DNA of 64,000 nt, taken from Pseudomonas fluorescens (GTDB taxonomy: Bacteria > Pseudomonadota > Gammaproteobacteria > Pseudomonadales > Pseudomonadaceae). The notes under the pieces are model-generated. The model saw only the letters and a program-made list of their open reading frames with translations, searched no databases and was not told the origin of the DNA. The position numbers were made by a program, and so were the translations under genes. Shown piece by piece: positions 48,213 to 56,953 of the stretch; positions within the stretch are counted from its first letter, which is position 1; each line of letters starts with the position of its first letter. The stretch lies in the NCBI RefSeq assembly GCF_902497855.1, contig NZ_CABVHU010000012.1:124001-188000 (forward strand). The letters run 5' to 3'.

Positions 48213-48241
48213 TTGAAGCACTTAATCATTGCTGCTATAGT
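48213..48241 (+). promoter_or_regulatory. Predicted rne promoter
   Basis: TTGAAG (48213-48218), 17 nt, TATAGT (48236-48241). Transcription would start near 48248. Confidence 0.6.
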
Positions 48242-48599
48242 CGCGAACGCCGCCAAAAGTGGCCTGGACAGCGGACCAACGGTCAAAAACCGGCCCTGAC
48301 CATCGCAATTCACGAGGACGAGAGGCCGTCCTACGGGGCTTTCGCTACGTAACGGTAGAGTTTGCAGGTGTAACAAGCGCAGGTGACATGAGGCCTGAAT
48401 CATGCCGCAAAGCAGAGTTTTCACTCGCCTTGCGAGCAAATATTCACGGCCAGTTCACAAAGTGCAGTCAGCTGCGAACAACCCCGAGCGAACGCTTCGG
48501 AAACAACGCCTAAATTAGCCATGATGCGTGACCTCCCCCTTCGGAGCTCACGGTAAATGCCAACCCGCTGCGGATTCTGCGCGCGGCAGCACCCGAATT

Positions 48600-48884
48600 A
48601 TCAGGGATACGTGTAGGGTGGAGATGCACAACCGCTGGACTGTGTAGCACTAGGCTTTATCAAGACGCTTCATCTCGTCCACAGCCGCCGGTTGATTCCT
48701 CCTCCTGACTGAGTGCTTAAGTAGCCACAGCAAGCAGGACGCGTACGTCGCGATGAAGGCCCACATTGGCCGGACTTCGCTGGACACGGGAATGGCCAAC
48801 CATTCCCGACGCACCTGACACCGACCGTGAGAAGTCGTGTGTGCCGAACGCCGTTTCCGGCAGCCCGGAAACCGACGGTACTAC
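48600..48884 (+). promoter_or_regulatory. Structured rne 5' leader (rne-II-like element)
   Basis: The last 285 nt before rne contain two strong hairpins, the final one ending 12 nt before the start codon, so structure could gate ribosome access and provide RNase E cleavage sites for autoregulation. A conserved leader called the rne-II motif is known upstream of Pseudomonas rne; I assign this by position and cannot check it against the covariance model. Confidence 0.6.
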
Positions 48885-51800
48885 ATGAAAAGAATGCTGA
48901 TTAACGCAACCCAACCCGAAGAGTTGCGTGTTGCACTGGTAGATGGCCAGCGCCTCTACGACCTGGACATCGAATCCGGTGCACGCGAGCAGAAAAAGGC
49001 CAACATCTATAAAGGCCGGATTACTCGCATCGAACCAAGCCTCGAGGCTGCCTTTGTCGATTTCGGCTCTGAGCGCCATGGCTTCCTGCCCCTCAAAGAA
49101 ATCTCCCGCGAATACTTCAAAAAAGCCCCCGAAGGCCGCGTCAACATCAAGGACGTCCTGAGCGAAGGCCAGGAAGTCATCGTTCAGGTCGAAAAAGAAG
49201 AACGTGGCAACAAGGGCGCCGCCCTGACCACCTTCATCAGCCTGGCCGGTCGTTACCTGGTGCTGATGCCGAACAACCCGCGTGCCGGCGGTATCTCCCG
49301 TCGCATCGAAGGTGAAGAGCGCAACGAACTGCGTGAAGCCCTGAACGGCCTGGTTGCGCCAGCCGACATGGGCCTGATCGTGCGCACTGCCGGCCTGGGC
49401 CGCAGCAGCGAAGAAATGCAGTGGGACCTCGATTACCTGCTGCAACTCTGGACCGCCATCAAAGAAGCTTCGCTGGATCGTTCCGCGCCGTTCCTGATCT
49501 ACCAGGAAAGCAACGTGATCATCCGCGCCATCCGCGATTACCTGCGCCAGGACATCGGCGAAGTGCTGATCGACAGCGTTGAAGCCCAGGACGAAGCCCT
49601 GACCTTCATCCGCCAGGTGATGCCGCAGTACGCCAGCAAGATCAAGCTGTACGAAGACAGCGTGCCGCTGTTCAACCGCTTCCAGATCGAAAGCCAGATC
49701 GAGACCGCCTTCCAGCGCGTCGTCGAACTGCCTTCCGGCGGCTCCATCGTCATCGATCCGACCGAAGCCCTGGTGTCCATCGACATCAACTCGGCGCGCG
49801 CCACCAAAGGCAGCGACATCGAAGAAACCGCGCTGCAGACCAACCTTGAAGCCGCCGAAGAAATCGCCCGTCAGTTGCGCCTGCGCGACATCGGCGGCCT
49901 GATCGTCATCGACTTCATCGACATGACCCCGGCCAAGAACCAGCGCGCCGTGGAAGAGAAAGTCCGCGAATGCCTGGAAGCCGACCGTGCTCGCGTGCAA
50001 GTCGGTCGCATCTCGCGCTTCGGCCTGCTGGAAATGTCCCGTCAGCGCCTGCGTCCATCCCTGGGCGAAAGCAGCGGCATCGTCTGCCCGCGCTGCAACG
50101 GCACCGGCATCATCCGTGACGTCGAATCGCTGTCGCTGGCGATCCTGCGCCTGATCGAAGAAGAAGCCCTGAAAGACCGCACCGCCGAAGTTCGCGCCCA
50201 AGTGCCGATCCCGGTCGCCGCGTTCCTGCTCAACGAAAAACGCAACTCGATCACCAAGATCGAACTGCGCACCCGTGCCCGCATCGTCATCCTGCCGAAC
50301 GATCACCTCGAAACGCCGCACTTCGAAGTTCAGCGTCTGCGCGATGATAGCCCGGAAGCCGCAGTCGGCCAGTCCAGCTACGAAATCGCTGCTGCCGCTG
50401 CCGAAGTCGAAGAAGTCCAGCCTGCCGCCGCGACCCGCACCCTGGTTCGCCAGGAAGCCGCGGTGAAGACTGCACCGGTCCGCGCCAACGCTCCGGTTCC
50501 AGCCGAAGTCGTCGCTGCCGCCCCCGTTGCCGCACCGGTCGCCGCGCCAGAGCCCAGCCTGTTCAAAGGCCTGGTGAAGTCGCTGGTCAGCCTGTTCGCG
50601 ACCAAGCAAGAGCCAGCTGCTCCGGTTGTGGTTGAGAAGCCAGCGACCACCGAGCGTCCGGCCCGTAACGAAGAGCGTCGCAACGGTCGTCAGCAAAGCC
50701 GCAACCGTAACGGTCGCCGCGACGAAGAACGCAAGCCTCGCGAAGAACGTGCACCGCGTGAAGAGCGCGCACCCCGTGAGCCACGCGAAGAGCGTCAACC
50801 ACGCGAAGCCCGTGAAGAGACCACCACGCCAGTAGTCGCTCGCGAAGAACGCGCTCCACGTGCCCCTCGTGAAGAACGTGCACCGCGCGGTGAAGAACGC
50901 GCACCCCGTGCTCCTCGCGAAGATCGCAAGCCCCGTGGCGAACGTGAAGAGCGGGTTCGTGAACTGCGTGAGCCGCTGGATGCCATCGCTCCGGCTCCGG
51001 CTGCCGCCGCTGCCGCTACCGCTACCGCCGAAGAACGTCCAGCCCGTCCGCCACGGGAAGAACGTGCTCCACGCCCGCCGCGTGAAGAACGTCAACCACG
51101 TGCCGAACCAGCGGCTGCCGCCGTTGCCGAAGAAGAGCTGACCGGTAACGAAGAGCAACTGTCGGAAGACGGTCAGGAAGGCGCCGAAGGCGATCGTCCA
51201 CGCCGCCGCTCCCGTGGCCAGCGTCGTCGCAGCAACCGCCGCGAGCGTCAACGCGATGCCAATGGCAACGTGATCGAAGGGTCGGATGAGTCCGAGTCCG
51301 CCGAAGGCGAAGCCAGCGAAACCCGCGAAGCGCCAAGCGCTGCCGATCTGGCCGCCGGCCTGGCGGTTACCGCAGCCGTTGCCAGCAGCGTGATCAGCGC
51401 TCCAGCCGAGGCCCAGGCCAACGAGCAAGCCGAACGCGCCACTGCCGCCAACCTGGACACAGCTCCAGTGGAGGCGCCAGTCGTTGAAGCGACCACGCCG
51501 GTCGAAGTCACCGCGTCCCCGGAAATCGAAGTCGCGCCGACGCCTGAAGCCCAGCCTGAAGTTGAAGCTGTGGCTGAGCCGGCAGTCGTCGCCGAAGCGC
51601 CAACCGTGGCTGCAGAGCCGGCAGCTGAAACAGTCGCCGAAACCGTGACCGAAACCGTTCGTGAAGTTCGCGAAGAGCAGACCGCCTTCAATTGGGTTGC
51701 CGAGCCAACTGCCGCCGAAGCCCCAGAAGCTGAAGCCATGGTTTCCGAGCCAGTGGTGGCAGCTGCCGAACCTGCACCGGTGGTGGAAGCTGCACCGGCA

Positions 51801-52160
51801 GTCGAAGCGCCAGCGCCGGTTGTCGCCGAAGTGGCGGAACCTGAAGTCGAAGCGGCGCCTGTCAGCGCCCTGACGCCAAGCGGCCGTGCGCCGAACGACC
51901 CACGTGAAGTGCGTCGTCGCAAGCGTGAAGCCGAGCGTCTGCAGAAGGAAGCCGAACTGGCGGCCGCTGCTGCACCGGCAGTGGTCGAGGCGGCACCGGT
52001 TGTTGCTGAAGTGGTCGAGGCAGCTCCTGCCCCGGCTGCCGAAGTCGCTGCCGAGCCGGTTGACTCCGCGATCGACGAAGCGCCACGCTCCGTTCAGGAA
52101 GCAGTAGAGCAACGCGAGCAAGCCCAGGAAAAAGAGCACGAGACTAAACCCCTCGCCTGA
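48885..52160 (+). CDS. rne: Ribonuclease E
   Basis: A 1091-residue endonuclease and RNA-degradosome scaffold. The S1 domain begins around residue 36 (KANIYKGRITRIEPSLEAAF), the DNase I-like catalytic part has the two metal aspartates in SIDINSARATKG and VIDFIDM, and the zinc-link cysteines are in CPRCNGTG. From about residue 520 the chain is disordered: an RNA-binding Arg/Glu repeat region (REERAPREERAPREPREERQ) around 610-760, then a long Ala/Pro/Glu/Val-rich scaffold. The start at 48885 (MKRMLINATQ) is canonical. Ends with a strong terminator. Confidence 0.97.
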   Translation: MKRMLINATQPEELRVALVDGQRLYDLDIESGAREQKKANIYKGRITRIEPSLEAAFVDFGSERHGFLPLKEISREYFKKAPEGRVNIKDVLSEGQEVIVQVEKEERGNKGAALTTFISLAGRYLVLMPNNPRAGGISRRIEGEERNELREALNGLVAPADMGLIVRTAGLGRSSEEMQWDLDYLLQLWTAIKEASLDRSAPFLIYQESNVIIRAIRDYLRQDIGEVLIDSVEAQDEALTFIRQVMPQYASKIKLYEDSVPLFNRFQIESQIETAFQRVVELPSGGSIVIDPTEALVSIDINSARATKGSDIEETALQTNLEAAEEIARQLRLRDIGGLIVIDFIDMTPAKNQRAVEEKVRECLEADRARVQVGRISRFGLLEMSRQRLRPSLGESSGIVCPRCNGTGIIRDVESLSLAILRLIEEEALKDRTAEVRAQVPIPVAAFLLNEKRNSITKIELRTRARIVILPNDHLETPHFEVQRLRDDSPEAAVGQSSYEIAAAAAEVEEVQPAAATRTLVRQEAAVKTAPVRANAPVPAEVVAAAPVAAPVAAPEPSLFKGLVKSLVSLFATKQEPAAPVVVEKPATTERPARNEERRNGRQQSRNRNGRRDEERKPREERAPREERAPREPREERQPREAREETTTPVVAREERAPRAPREERAPRGEERAPRAPREDRKPRGEREERVRELREPLDAIAPAPAAAAAATATAEERPARPPREERAPRPPREERQPRAEPAAAAVAEEELTGNEEQLSEDGQEGAEGDRPRRRSRGQRRRSNRRERQRDANGNVIEGSDESESAEGEASETREAPSAADLAAGLAVTAAVASSVISAPAEAQANEQAERATAANLDTAPVEAPVVEATTPVEVTASPEIEVAPTPEAQPEVEAVAEPAVVAEAPTVAAEPAAETVAETVTETVREVREEQTAFNWVAEPTAAEAPEAEAMVSEPVVAAAEPAPVVEAAPAVEAPAPVVAEVAEPEVEAAPVSALTPSGRAPNDPREVRRRKREAERLQKEAELAAAAAPAVVEAAPVVAEVVEAAPAPAAEVAAEPVDSAIDEAPRSVQEAVEQREQAQEKEHETKPLA

Positions 52161-52178
52161 TTCCATCGGCCATTGAAA

Positions 52179-52213
52179 AGCCCCGCCTGGTGAATCCAGG
52201 CGGGGCTTTTTTT
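52179..52213 (+). terminator. rne rho-independent terminator
   Basis: AGCCCCGCCTGG (52179-52190) pairs with CCAGGCGGGGCT (52196-52207) around TGAAT, followed by a T-run to 52213. Confidence 0.95.
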
Positions 52214-52250
52214 ATGTCCGTTGTCATGCAGGCAAACCGTATTATCGTTC

Positions 52251-52342
52251 TTCGCTGGCAAGCCAGCTCCTACAGGGTTTGCGTCGTATTCCGGTCAGGT
52301 GAACGACACACCCTCTGTAGGAGCTGGCTTGCCAGCGAAAGC
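52251..52342. repeat. REP doublet between convergent rne and mocA-like genes
   Basis: Units TTCGCTGGCAAGCCAGCTCC (52251) and TGTAGGAGCTGGCTTGCCAG (52316) face outward. The right unit abuts the stop codon of the mocA-like gene. Confidence 0.9.
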
Positions 52343-52345
52343 GGT

Positions 52346-52939
52346 CTATAAGGCAAAGACCAACGCCTCAGGCACATCCACATCCCACAACACCCCGGGA
52401 TCGTCCACCGCGACTTCAACCACCCGCGCCTGCGCAAACAATGGCTTGGCCCCATGATCGCCCGATAACGCCATCAACCCCGGCCCGAGCGTGCGCCCGA
52501 AACCCACCGGATGCCCGTACTCACCGTCCTGCACCGGCACACTGACAGCGTCATCGGCAATCCCGTCCAGCACCTGTTCGATGCTCGAAGGCAGAATAAA
52601 CGGCATATCCCCCAACACAATCAACCATCCAGCGAGCTGCGAACACGCCGCCACCCCGGCCGCAATGCTGTCACCCATGCCGGTCGACTCGACCAGTACA
52701 ATCTCGCAACCATAAGCCTTGGCCATGCGAATCACTTGCGGGCGGTCGACGGTCGTCACCAGGACGCGCTTTTCCAGGCGGGCGGGCAAATTCACCAGCA
52801 CCTGCTCGATCACCGAATGAACAGCGCCATCACGCCCGGTACAGTCCGCCAACAACTTGTCCTTTTCGTCACCCGCCACCTCGCGGAAACGGCTGCCCCG
52901 CCCCGCCGCCAGCACAATCACGCCGATGGGTTCAATCAT
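52346..52939 (-). CDS. MocA-like molybdenum cofactor nucleotidyltransferase
   Basis: A 197-residue nucleotidyltransferase of the MobA/MocA group. The NTP loop is GVIVLAAGRGSRFREVAGDE, then metal-binding VLGDMPFI and GHPVGFGR. In molybdenum hydroxylase operons such proteins convert molybdopterin to its cytosine dinucleotide form. It overlaps the XdhC-like gene by 4 nt (ATGA), which supports that role. Terminal gene of a four-gene operon. Confidence 0.86.
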   Translation of the reverse strand: MIEPIGVIVLAAGRGSRFREVAGDEKDKLLADCTGRDGAVHSVIEQVLVNLPARLEKRVLVTTVDRPQVIRMAKAYGCEIVLVESTGMGDSIAAGVAACSQLAGWLIVLGDMPFILPSSIEQVLDGIADDAVSVPVQDGEYGHPVGFGRTLGPGLMALSGDHGAKPLFAQARVVEVAVDDPGVLWDVDVPEALVFAL

Positions 52940-53919
52940 ACTTCCTCCTGCAACGGCTTCTTCTGCTTCAGCTCGATACCGTTCTTGATCGCGACAATTT
53001 CGGCCAGCAGCGACAAGGCGATTTCCGCCGGGGTATGGCTGCCGATGTGCAAGCCGATCGGGCCATGCAGCCGCCCGATGGCCTGATCTGACAAGCCTAG
53101 CTGAGCCAGGTTGTCCCGGCGCTTGCGGCTGTTGACCCGGGAACCCAATGCACCGACATAAAAAGCCCTGGAGTCCAGGGCGGTGAGCAACGCCATGTCG
53201 TCCAGTCGAGGGTCGTGGGTCAGGGCAACGATGGCGGTGCGTTCGTCGGTCTGGATGTTCAGCACTGCTTCATCCGGCATACCCGACACGAAGCGCCCGT
53301 GCTGTTCTTCCCAGCCGTAGACGAACTCGGTGCGTGGATCGCAGATCAGCACTTCGAAATCCAGCAGCCGCGCCATTTCGGCGACATACCGGGACAATTG
53401 CCCCGCACCGATCAGCAACAACCGCCAGCGCGGCCCGTAGATGGCGCGCAAGGTCTTGCCATCGAACGTCAGCGCGTCGGTCTTGCTGGCCGGTTGCAAA
53501 ACCACTGCACCGGTCTCTATATCCAGCGCCCGCGCCACGATGTCGTGGGCCTCGCAACGTGTCAACAGCTCGGCAACCCAGGCCGGGTCACCGACTCGCT
53601 CCTCGGTCAGCCGCAAGGTGCCGCCGCAGGGCAAGCCGAATCGCGCGGCCTCCTCACGGGTGACGCCGTAGGTGATCAGCTGCACCGGCGGCCCATCGGC
53701 CGGAATCCGCCCATCGTGCAGCCGGGCGATCAGATCGTCTTCGACACAGCCTCCCGACACCGAGCCGATCACCACCCCGTCTTCACGCAAGGCCAGCATG
53801 GCGCCAGGGGCCCGGGGCGCGGTGCCCCAGGTCTGGACCACGCTGTACAACACCACCCGCTGACCGGCGCGACGCCACTGCAACACACTGCGCAGTACGT
53901 TCAGATCGACGCTGTCCAT
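52936..53919 (-). CDS. XdhC/CoxF family molybdenum hydroxylase maturation factor
   Basis: A 327-residue protein with the N-terminal XdhC/CoxI domain (VVQTWGTAPRAPGAMLALRE, then SVSGGCVEDDLIARL and the conserved cysteine in GLPCGGTLRL) and a C-terminal Rossmann domain (LLLIGAGQLSRYVAEMARLL ... VALTHDPRLDD ... GALGSRVNSRKRR). XdhC proteins bind and sulfurate the molybdenum cofactor before insertion. The ATG at 53919 shares one base with the stop of the large-subunit gene; the frame upstream belongs to that gene. Confidence 0.9.
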   Translation of the reverse strand: MDSVDLNVLRSVLQWRRAGQRVVLYSVVQTWGTAPRAPGAMLALREDGVVIGSVSGGCVEDDLIARLHDGRIPADGPPVQLITYGVTREEAARFGLPCGGTLRLTEERVGDPAWVAELLTRCEAHDIVARALDIETGAVVLQPASKTDALTFDGKTLRAIYGPRWRLLLIGAGQLSRYVAEMARLLDFEVLICDPRTEFVYGWEEQHGRFVSGMPDEAVLNIQTDERTAIVALTHDPRLDDMALLTALDSRAFYVGALGSRVNSRKRRDNLAQLGLSDQAIGRLHGPIGLHIGSHTPAEIALSLLAEIVAIKNGIELKQKKPLQEEV

Positions 53920-56240
53920 CAGGCCCGAGCCTTCTGCCAATCCTGCAACTGGTAACGCACCGGCAGATCGCGGATGCGTTTGCCGGTAGCGGCGAAGATC
54001 GCGTTGCACAGCGCCGGCGCAATCGGCGGCACGCCCGGTTCGCCGACACCGCCCAACGGCACATCGCCCGGCGGCGTCACCAGATGCACCGCGACTTCCT
54101 TGGGTGCCAGGGACATGCGCGCCACTTCGTACATATGGAAGTTGTCCTGCTGGACCTTGCCATCCTTGAAGCTGATCTCGCCCAGCACCGCGTTGCCCAG
54201 GCCCATCACGCAGGCGCCTTCGAACTGCGCGCGGATCCGTTCCGGATTGATCTGCGGACCGCAATCCACGGCGATGTCAGCCTTGTGCACGATCAAGGTG
54301 CCGTCGTCTTTGACTTCGACCTCGATCACCGCGGCCACGTAGGTGACGAAGCTGTAATGCACCGCCAGCCCCAGGCCTCGGCCCTTGGGCATTTCACGGC
54401 CCCAACCGGCGGCTTTGGCCGCGGTTTCCAGCACCGTGCGCATCCGCCCGGTGTCGATCGGATAACGCTCGGGCGATTCGCCGTAGTTCCACTCTTCACT
54501 CAGTGTGCGCGGATCGATCTGCCGATCCGGACCGAGCAATTTGATCTGGTACTTGAGCGGGTCCTGCCCGGCCTTGTGCGCCAGCTCATCGACAAAGCTC
54601 TGGATTGCAAAGCCGTGGGGGATGTTCGACACCGAGCGGTACCAGCCGACCCGGGTATGGATCGCCGCTTCAGGGTTTTCCAGGCGCACGTTGGGGATCG
54701 CATACGCCATGTTGGTGAACCCCATGCCCAACTCGAAGGCCGCTTCGTGATTCATCCCCGGCGCGAAGAGTGCAGTGATGCTCGGCGCTACGGTGCGGTG
54801 CAGCCAGGCGGACGGCAGGCCGTCCTTGCTCAGGCTCGCCTTCAGGTATTCGGCCGAGACCGTGTGAAAATAGGAACAATGGATGTCGTCTTCACGGGTC
54901 CATTGCACCCGCACCGCCTTGCCCGGGAACTCCTTGGCGAGAATGGCCGCTTCGATGATGAAGTCCGGTTTGGACTTGCGACCGAAACCGCCGCCCAACA
55001 ACGTCACGTTGAAGGTAACCTTTTCGAAGGGAATGCCCAGGCGTTCGCCGATGCGCTCGCGGCTGACTTGCGGCGCCTGGCTCGGTGCCCAGGCTTCGCA
55101 CAGGCCGTCCTTGAAGCGCGCGATGGCGACCATCGGTTCCATCGGTGCCTGCGTGAGGTGCGGCAGGTAGTAGGACGCTTCCAGGGTACTGTCGGCGTTG
55201 CCCATGGCCTCCTCGATGTTACCGGTATTGCGCACCACTTTGCCGGGCTTGAGGGATGCGGCTTCCAGTTCCTTGCGGTAGGCGATCGAGTCGTAACTGG
55301 CATGAGGACCGTCGTCCCACTCGATTTTCAACGCATCGCGGCCCTTGATCGCCGCCCAGGTATTGCTGGCGACCACCGCCACGCCGCCCAGCGGTTGAAA
55401 CTCCAGCGGCAGCGGCCGATCTTCGATCTGAATGACCTTGATCACCCCGGGGACTTTCATCGCCGCGCTGGCGTCGAAGGATTTGACCTTGCCGCCATAC
55501 ACCGCAGGTCGGGCAATGGTCGCGTAGAGCATGCCCTCGAAATGCACATCGGCGCCGTAGACCGCGCGACCGTTGACGATGTCGTCACCGTCGATCGCCT
55601 TGCTGCCTTCCTTGCCGATGTAGCGAAATTCCGACGGTTGCTTGAGCCGCAGACTGTCGCGGGCCGGCACCGCCAGCGCGCCGGCAGCGGCGGCCAGGGC
55701 GCCGTAACCCAGTTCGCGACCGGTCGGCTGGTGGATGACTTTATGCAATTGCGCCCGGCACTCGCTGACCGGCACTTTCCACTGCTGCGCGGCGGCCTGT
55801 TCGAGCATGGTCCGTGCGGCCGCACCGCAGCGACGCATCGGCTCGTACCAGTGGCGCATGCTGCGCGAACCGTCGGTGTCCTGGTTGCCGAAGCGTACTT
55901 CGTCCCCCGGCGCCTGTTGCACCTTCATCATCGCCCAGTCCGCTTCCAGCTCATCGGCCACCACCATGGTCAGGCTGGTGCGCACTCCCTGGCCCATTTC
56001 CGAGCGGTTGCAGACCACGGTCACCGTGCCGTCATCAGCGATACTGATGTACACCTTCGGGTCATCGATCCAGCCGTGGGGCATGCCGTCGGCACCGAAT
56101 TTCTTCTGTTCCCCGGCAGCGAACGCGTCCTGCCAGCCCCAGCTGGCCACCAGCACCAGGGCGCTGGTGGCACCGACACCTTTGAGAAAACCACGGCGAC
56201 TGAGGTTGCTCAGGGCGAAATCATTGGGTAACCGGCTCAT
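53919..56240 (-). CDS. Molybdopterin-binding subunit of an exported aldehyde/isoquinoline-type oxidoreductase (IorB-like)
   Basis: A 773-residue molybdenum hydroxylase large subunit. A twin-arginine signal (LSRRGFLKGVGATSALVLVA) is followed by the catalytic domains: SEMGQGVRTSLTMVVADELE, the molybdopterin segment LLGGGFGRKSKPDFI, MPKGRGLGLAVHYSFVTYVA and the catalytic glutamate in PLGGVGEPGVPPIAPALCNA. It belongs to the IorB/aldehyde dehydrogenase group, which oxidises N-heterocycles or aldehydes in the periplasm. Substrate unknown. It overlaps the iron-sulfur subunit gene by 4 nt. Confidence 0.9.
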   Translation of the reverse strand: MSRLPNDFALSNLSRRGFLKGVGATSALVLVASWGWQDAFAAGEQKKFGADGMPHGWIDDPKVYISIADDGTVTVVCNRSEMGQGVRTSLTMVVADELEADWAMMKVQQAPGDEVRFGNQDTDGSRSMRHWYEPMRRCGAAARTMLEQAAAQQWKVPVSECRAQLHKVIHQPTGRELGYGALAAAAGALAVPARDSLRLKQPSEFRYIGKEGSKAIDGDDIVNGRAVYGADVHFEGMLYATIARPAVYGGKVKSFDASAAMKVPGVIKVIQIEDRPLPLEFQPLGGVAVVASNTWAAIKGRDALKIEWDDGPHASYDSIAYRKELEAASLKPGKVVRNTGNIEEAMGNADSTLEASYYLPHLTQAPMEPMVAIARFKDGLCEAWAPSQAPQVSRERIGERLGIPFEKVTFNVTLLGGGFGRKSKPDFIIEAAILAKEFPGKAVRVQWTREDDIHCSYFHTVSAEYLKASLSKDGLPSAWLHRTVAPSITALFAPGMNHEAAFELGMGFTNMAYAIPNVRLENPEAAIHTRVGWYRSVSNIPHGFAIQSFVDELAHKAGQDPLKYQIKLLGPDRQIDPRTLSEEWNYGESPERYPIDTGRMRTVLETAAKAAGWGREMPKGRGLGLAVHYSFVTYVAAVIEVEVKDDGTLIVHKADIAVDCGPQINPERIRAQFEGACVMGLGNAVLGEISFKDGKVQQDNFHMYEVARMSLAPKEVAVHLVTPPGDVPLGGVGEPGVPPIAPALCNAIFAATGKRIRDLPVRYQLQDWQKARA

Positions 56241-56707
56241 GCCTTGGCCTCCTTCAGGTGAGTGGATGCCTGGCGGATGGCAGTCTTGATGCGGTTGTAA
56301 GTGCCGCAACGACAAATGTTGCCGACCATCGCCTCTTCGATCTGTTCATCACTGGGGTTCGGGTGGGTCTTGAGCAAGGCGGTGGCGGACATGATCTGCC
56401 CGCCCTGGCAGTAACCGCACTGCGCCACGGCGGTGTCGAGCCAGGCTTGCTGGACGACCTGCCCGACCGGGTCGACGTGCAGGTTTTCGATGGTGGTGAC
56501 GTTCTGGCCGGCCACCGAGCCGATCGGCGTGATGCAACTGCGCGCCGGAGCGCCTTCGATATGAATGGTGCAGGCGCCGCACAGGCCCATGCCGCAGCCG
56601 AATTTGGTGCCGTTGTAACCGGCCACATCGCGGATCGCCCAGAGCAGCGGCATATCCTCGGTGACGTCGAGTTGATGGTCTTGACCATTGAGCTTCAGGG
56701 TAATCAT
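56237..56707 (-). CDS. 2Fe-2S subunit of the molybdenum hydroxylase (IorA-like)
   Basis: A 156-residue protein with two 2Fe-2S clusters: a plant-ferredoxin-type set in GTKFGCGMGLCGACTIHIEG plus SCITP, and the C-terminal helical set in AQCGYCQGGQIMSA and GNICRCGTYNRI. It passes electrons from the molybdenum centre, probably to a cytochrome; there is no FAD subunit gene in the operon. ATG at 56707 preferred; an upstream GTG is in frame. It lacks a Tat signal, so it must be exported with the large subunit. Confidence 0.92.
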   Translation of the reverse strand: MITLKLNGQDHQLDVTEDMPLLWAIRDVAGYNGTKFGCGMGLCGACTIHIEGAPARSCITPIGSVAGQNVTTIENLHVDPVGQVVQQAWLDTAVAQCGYCQGGQIMSATALLKTHPNPSDEQIEEAMVGNICRCGTYNRIKTAIRQASTHLKEAKA

Positions 56708-56892
56708 GGGCACGCCCGCATATTTCTGGAGGTTATGGGGTCGAGCAATCTGCCGCCATGAGGATGGCGGTTGGCATCACACAGATCGACTCAGGCTAAT
56801 GGGCTCTCTTATGCAGACGGCAGGGTCTGCATCGGGCCTTTGGTGCAGCAAAGAGTTGCATCGTTAGGTGGCTAAGTTAACCCAGCATTAAC

Positions 56893-56927
56893 AAAAAAGC
56901 CCTGCACAGTTGAAGGTGTGCAGGGCT
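56893..56927 (-). terminator. murB rho-independent terminator
   Basis: Arms AGCCCTGCACA (56898-56908) and TGTGCAGGGCT (56917-56927) pair perfectly; the plus-strand A-run 56893-56898 is the U-run for minus-strand transcription leaving murB. Confidence 0.9.
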
Positions 56928-56953
56928 TTGGAATCATCCACTAAAGCTTAGCT

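Larger units (their letters stand above)
48185..48884. other. 700-bp divergent rluC / rne region with long rne leader
   Basis: It contains the rne promoter (48213-48241) and a leader of about 640 nt. Visible hairpins are GGGAATGG (48788-48795) / CCATTCCC (48800-48807) and GTTTCCGG (48853-48860) / CCGGAAAC (48865-48872). No supported coding sequence. Confidence 0.75.

Noticed and set aside
48717..52166. A 1149-residue open frame on the minus strand opposite rne
   Set aside because: It is the complement of the GC-biased, repetitive rne coding sequence; its Phe/Gly/Arg-rich product has no domain, and rne is certain.
54084..56231. A 715-residue open frame on the plus strand opposite the molybdenum hydroxylase gene
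   Set aside because: Shadow of a strongly GC3-biased gene; the product is His/Arg/Gly-rich without recognisable domains or a ribosome site.
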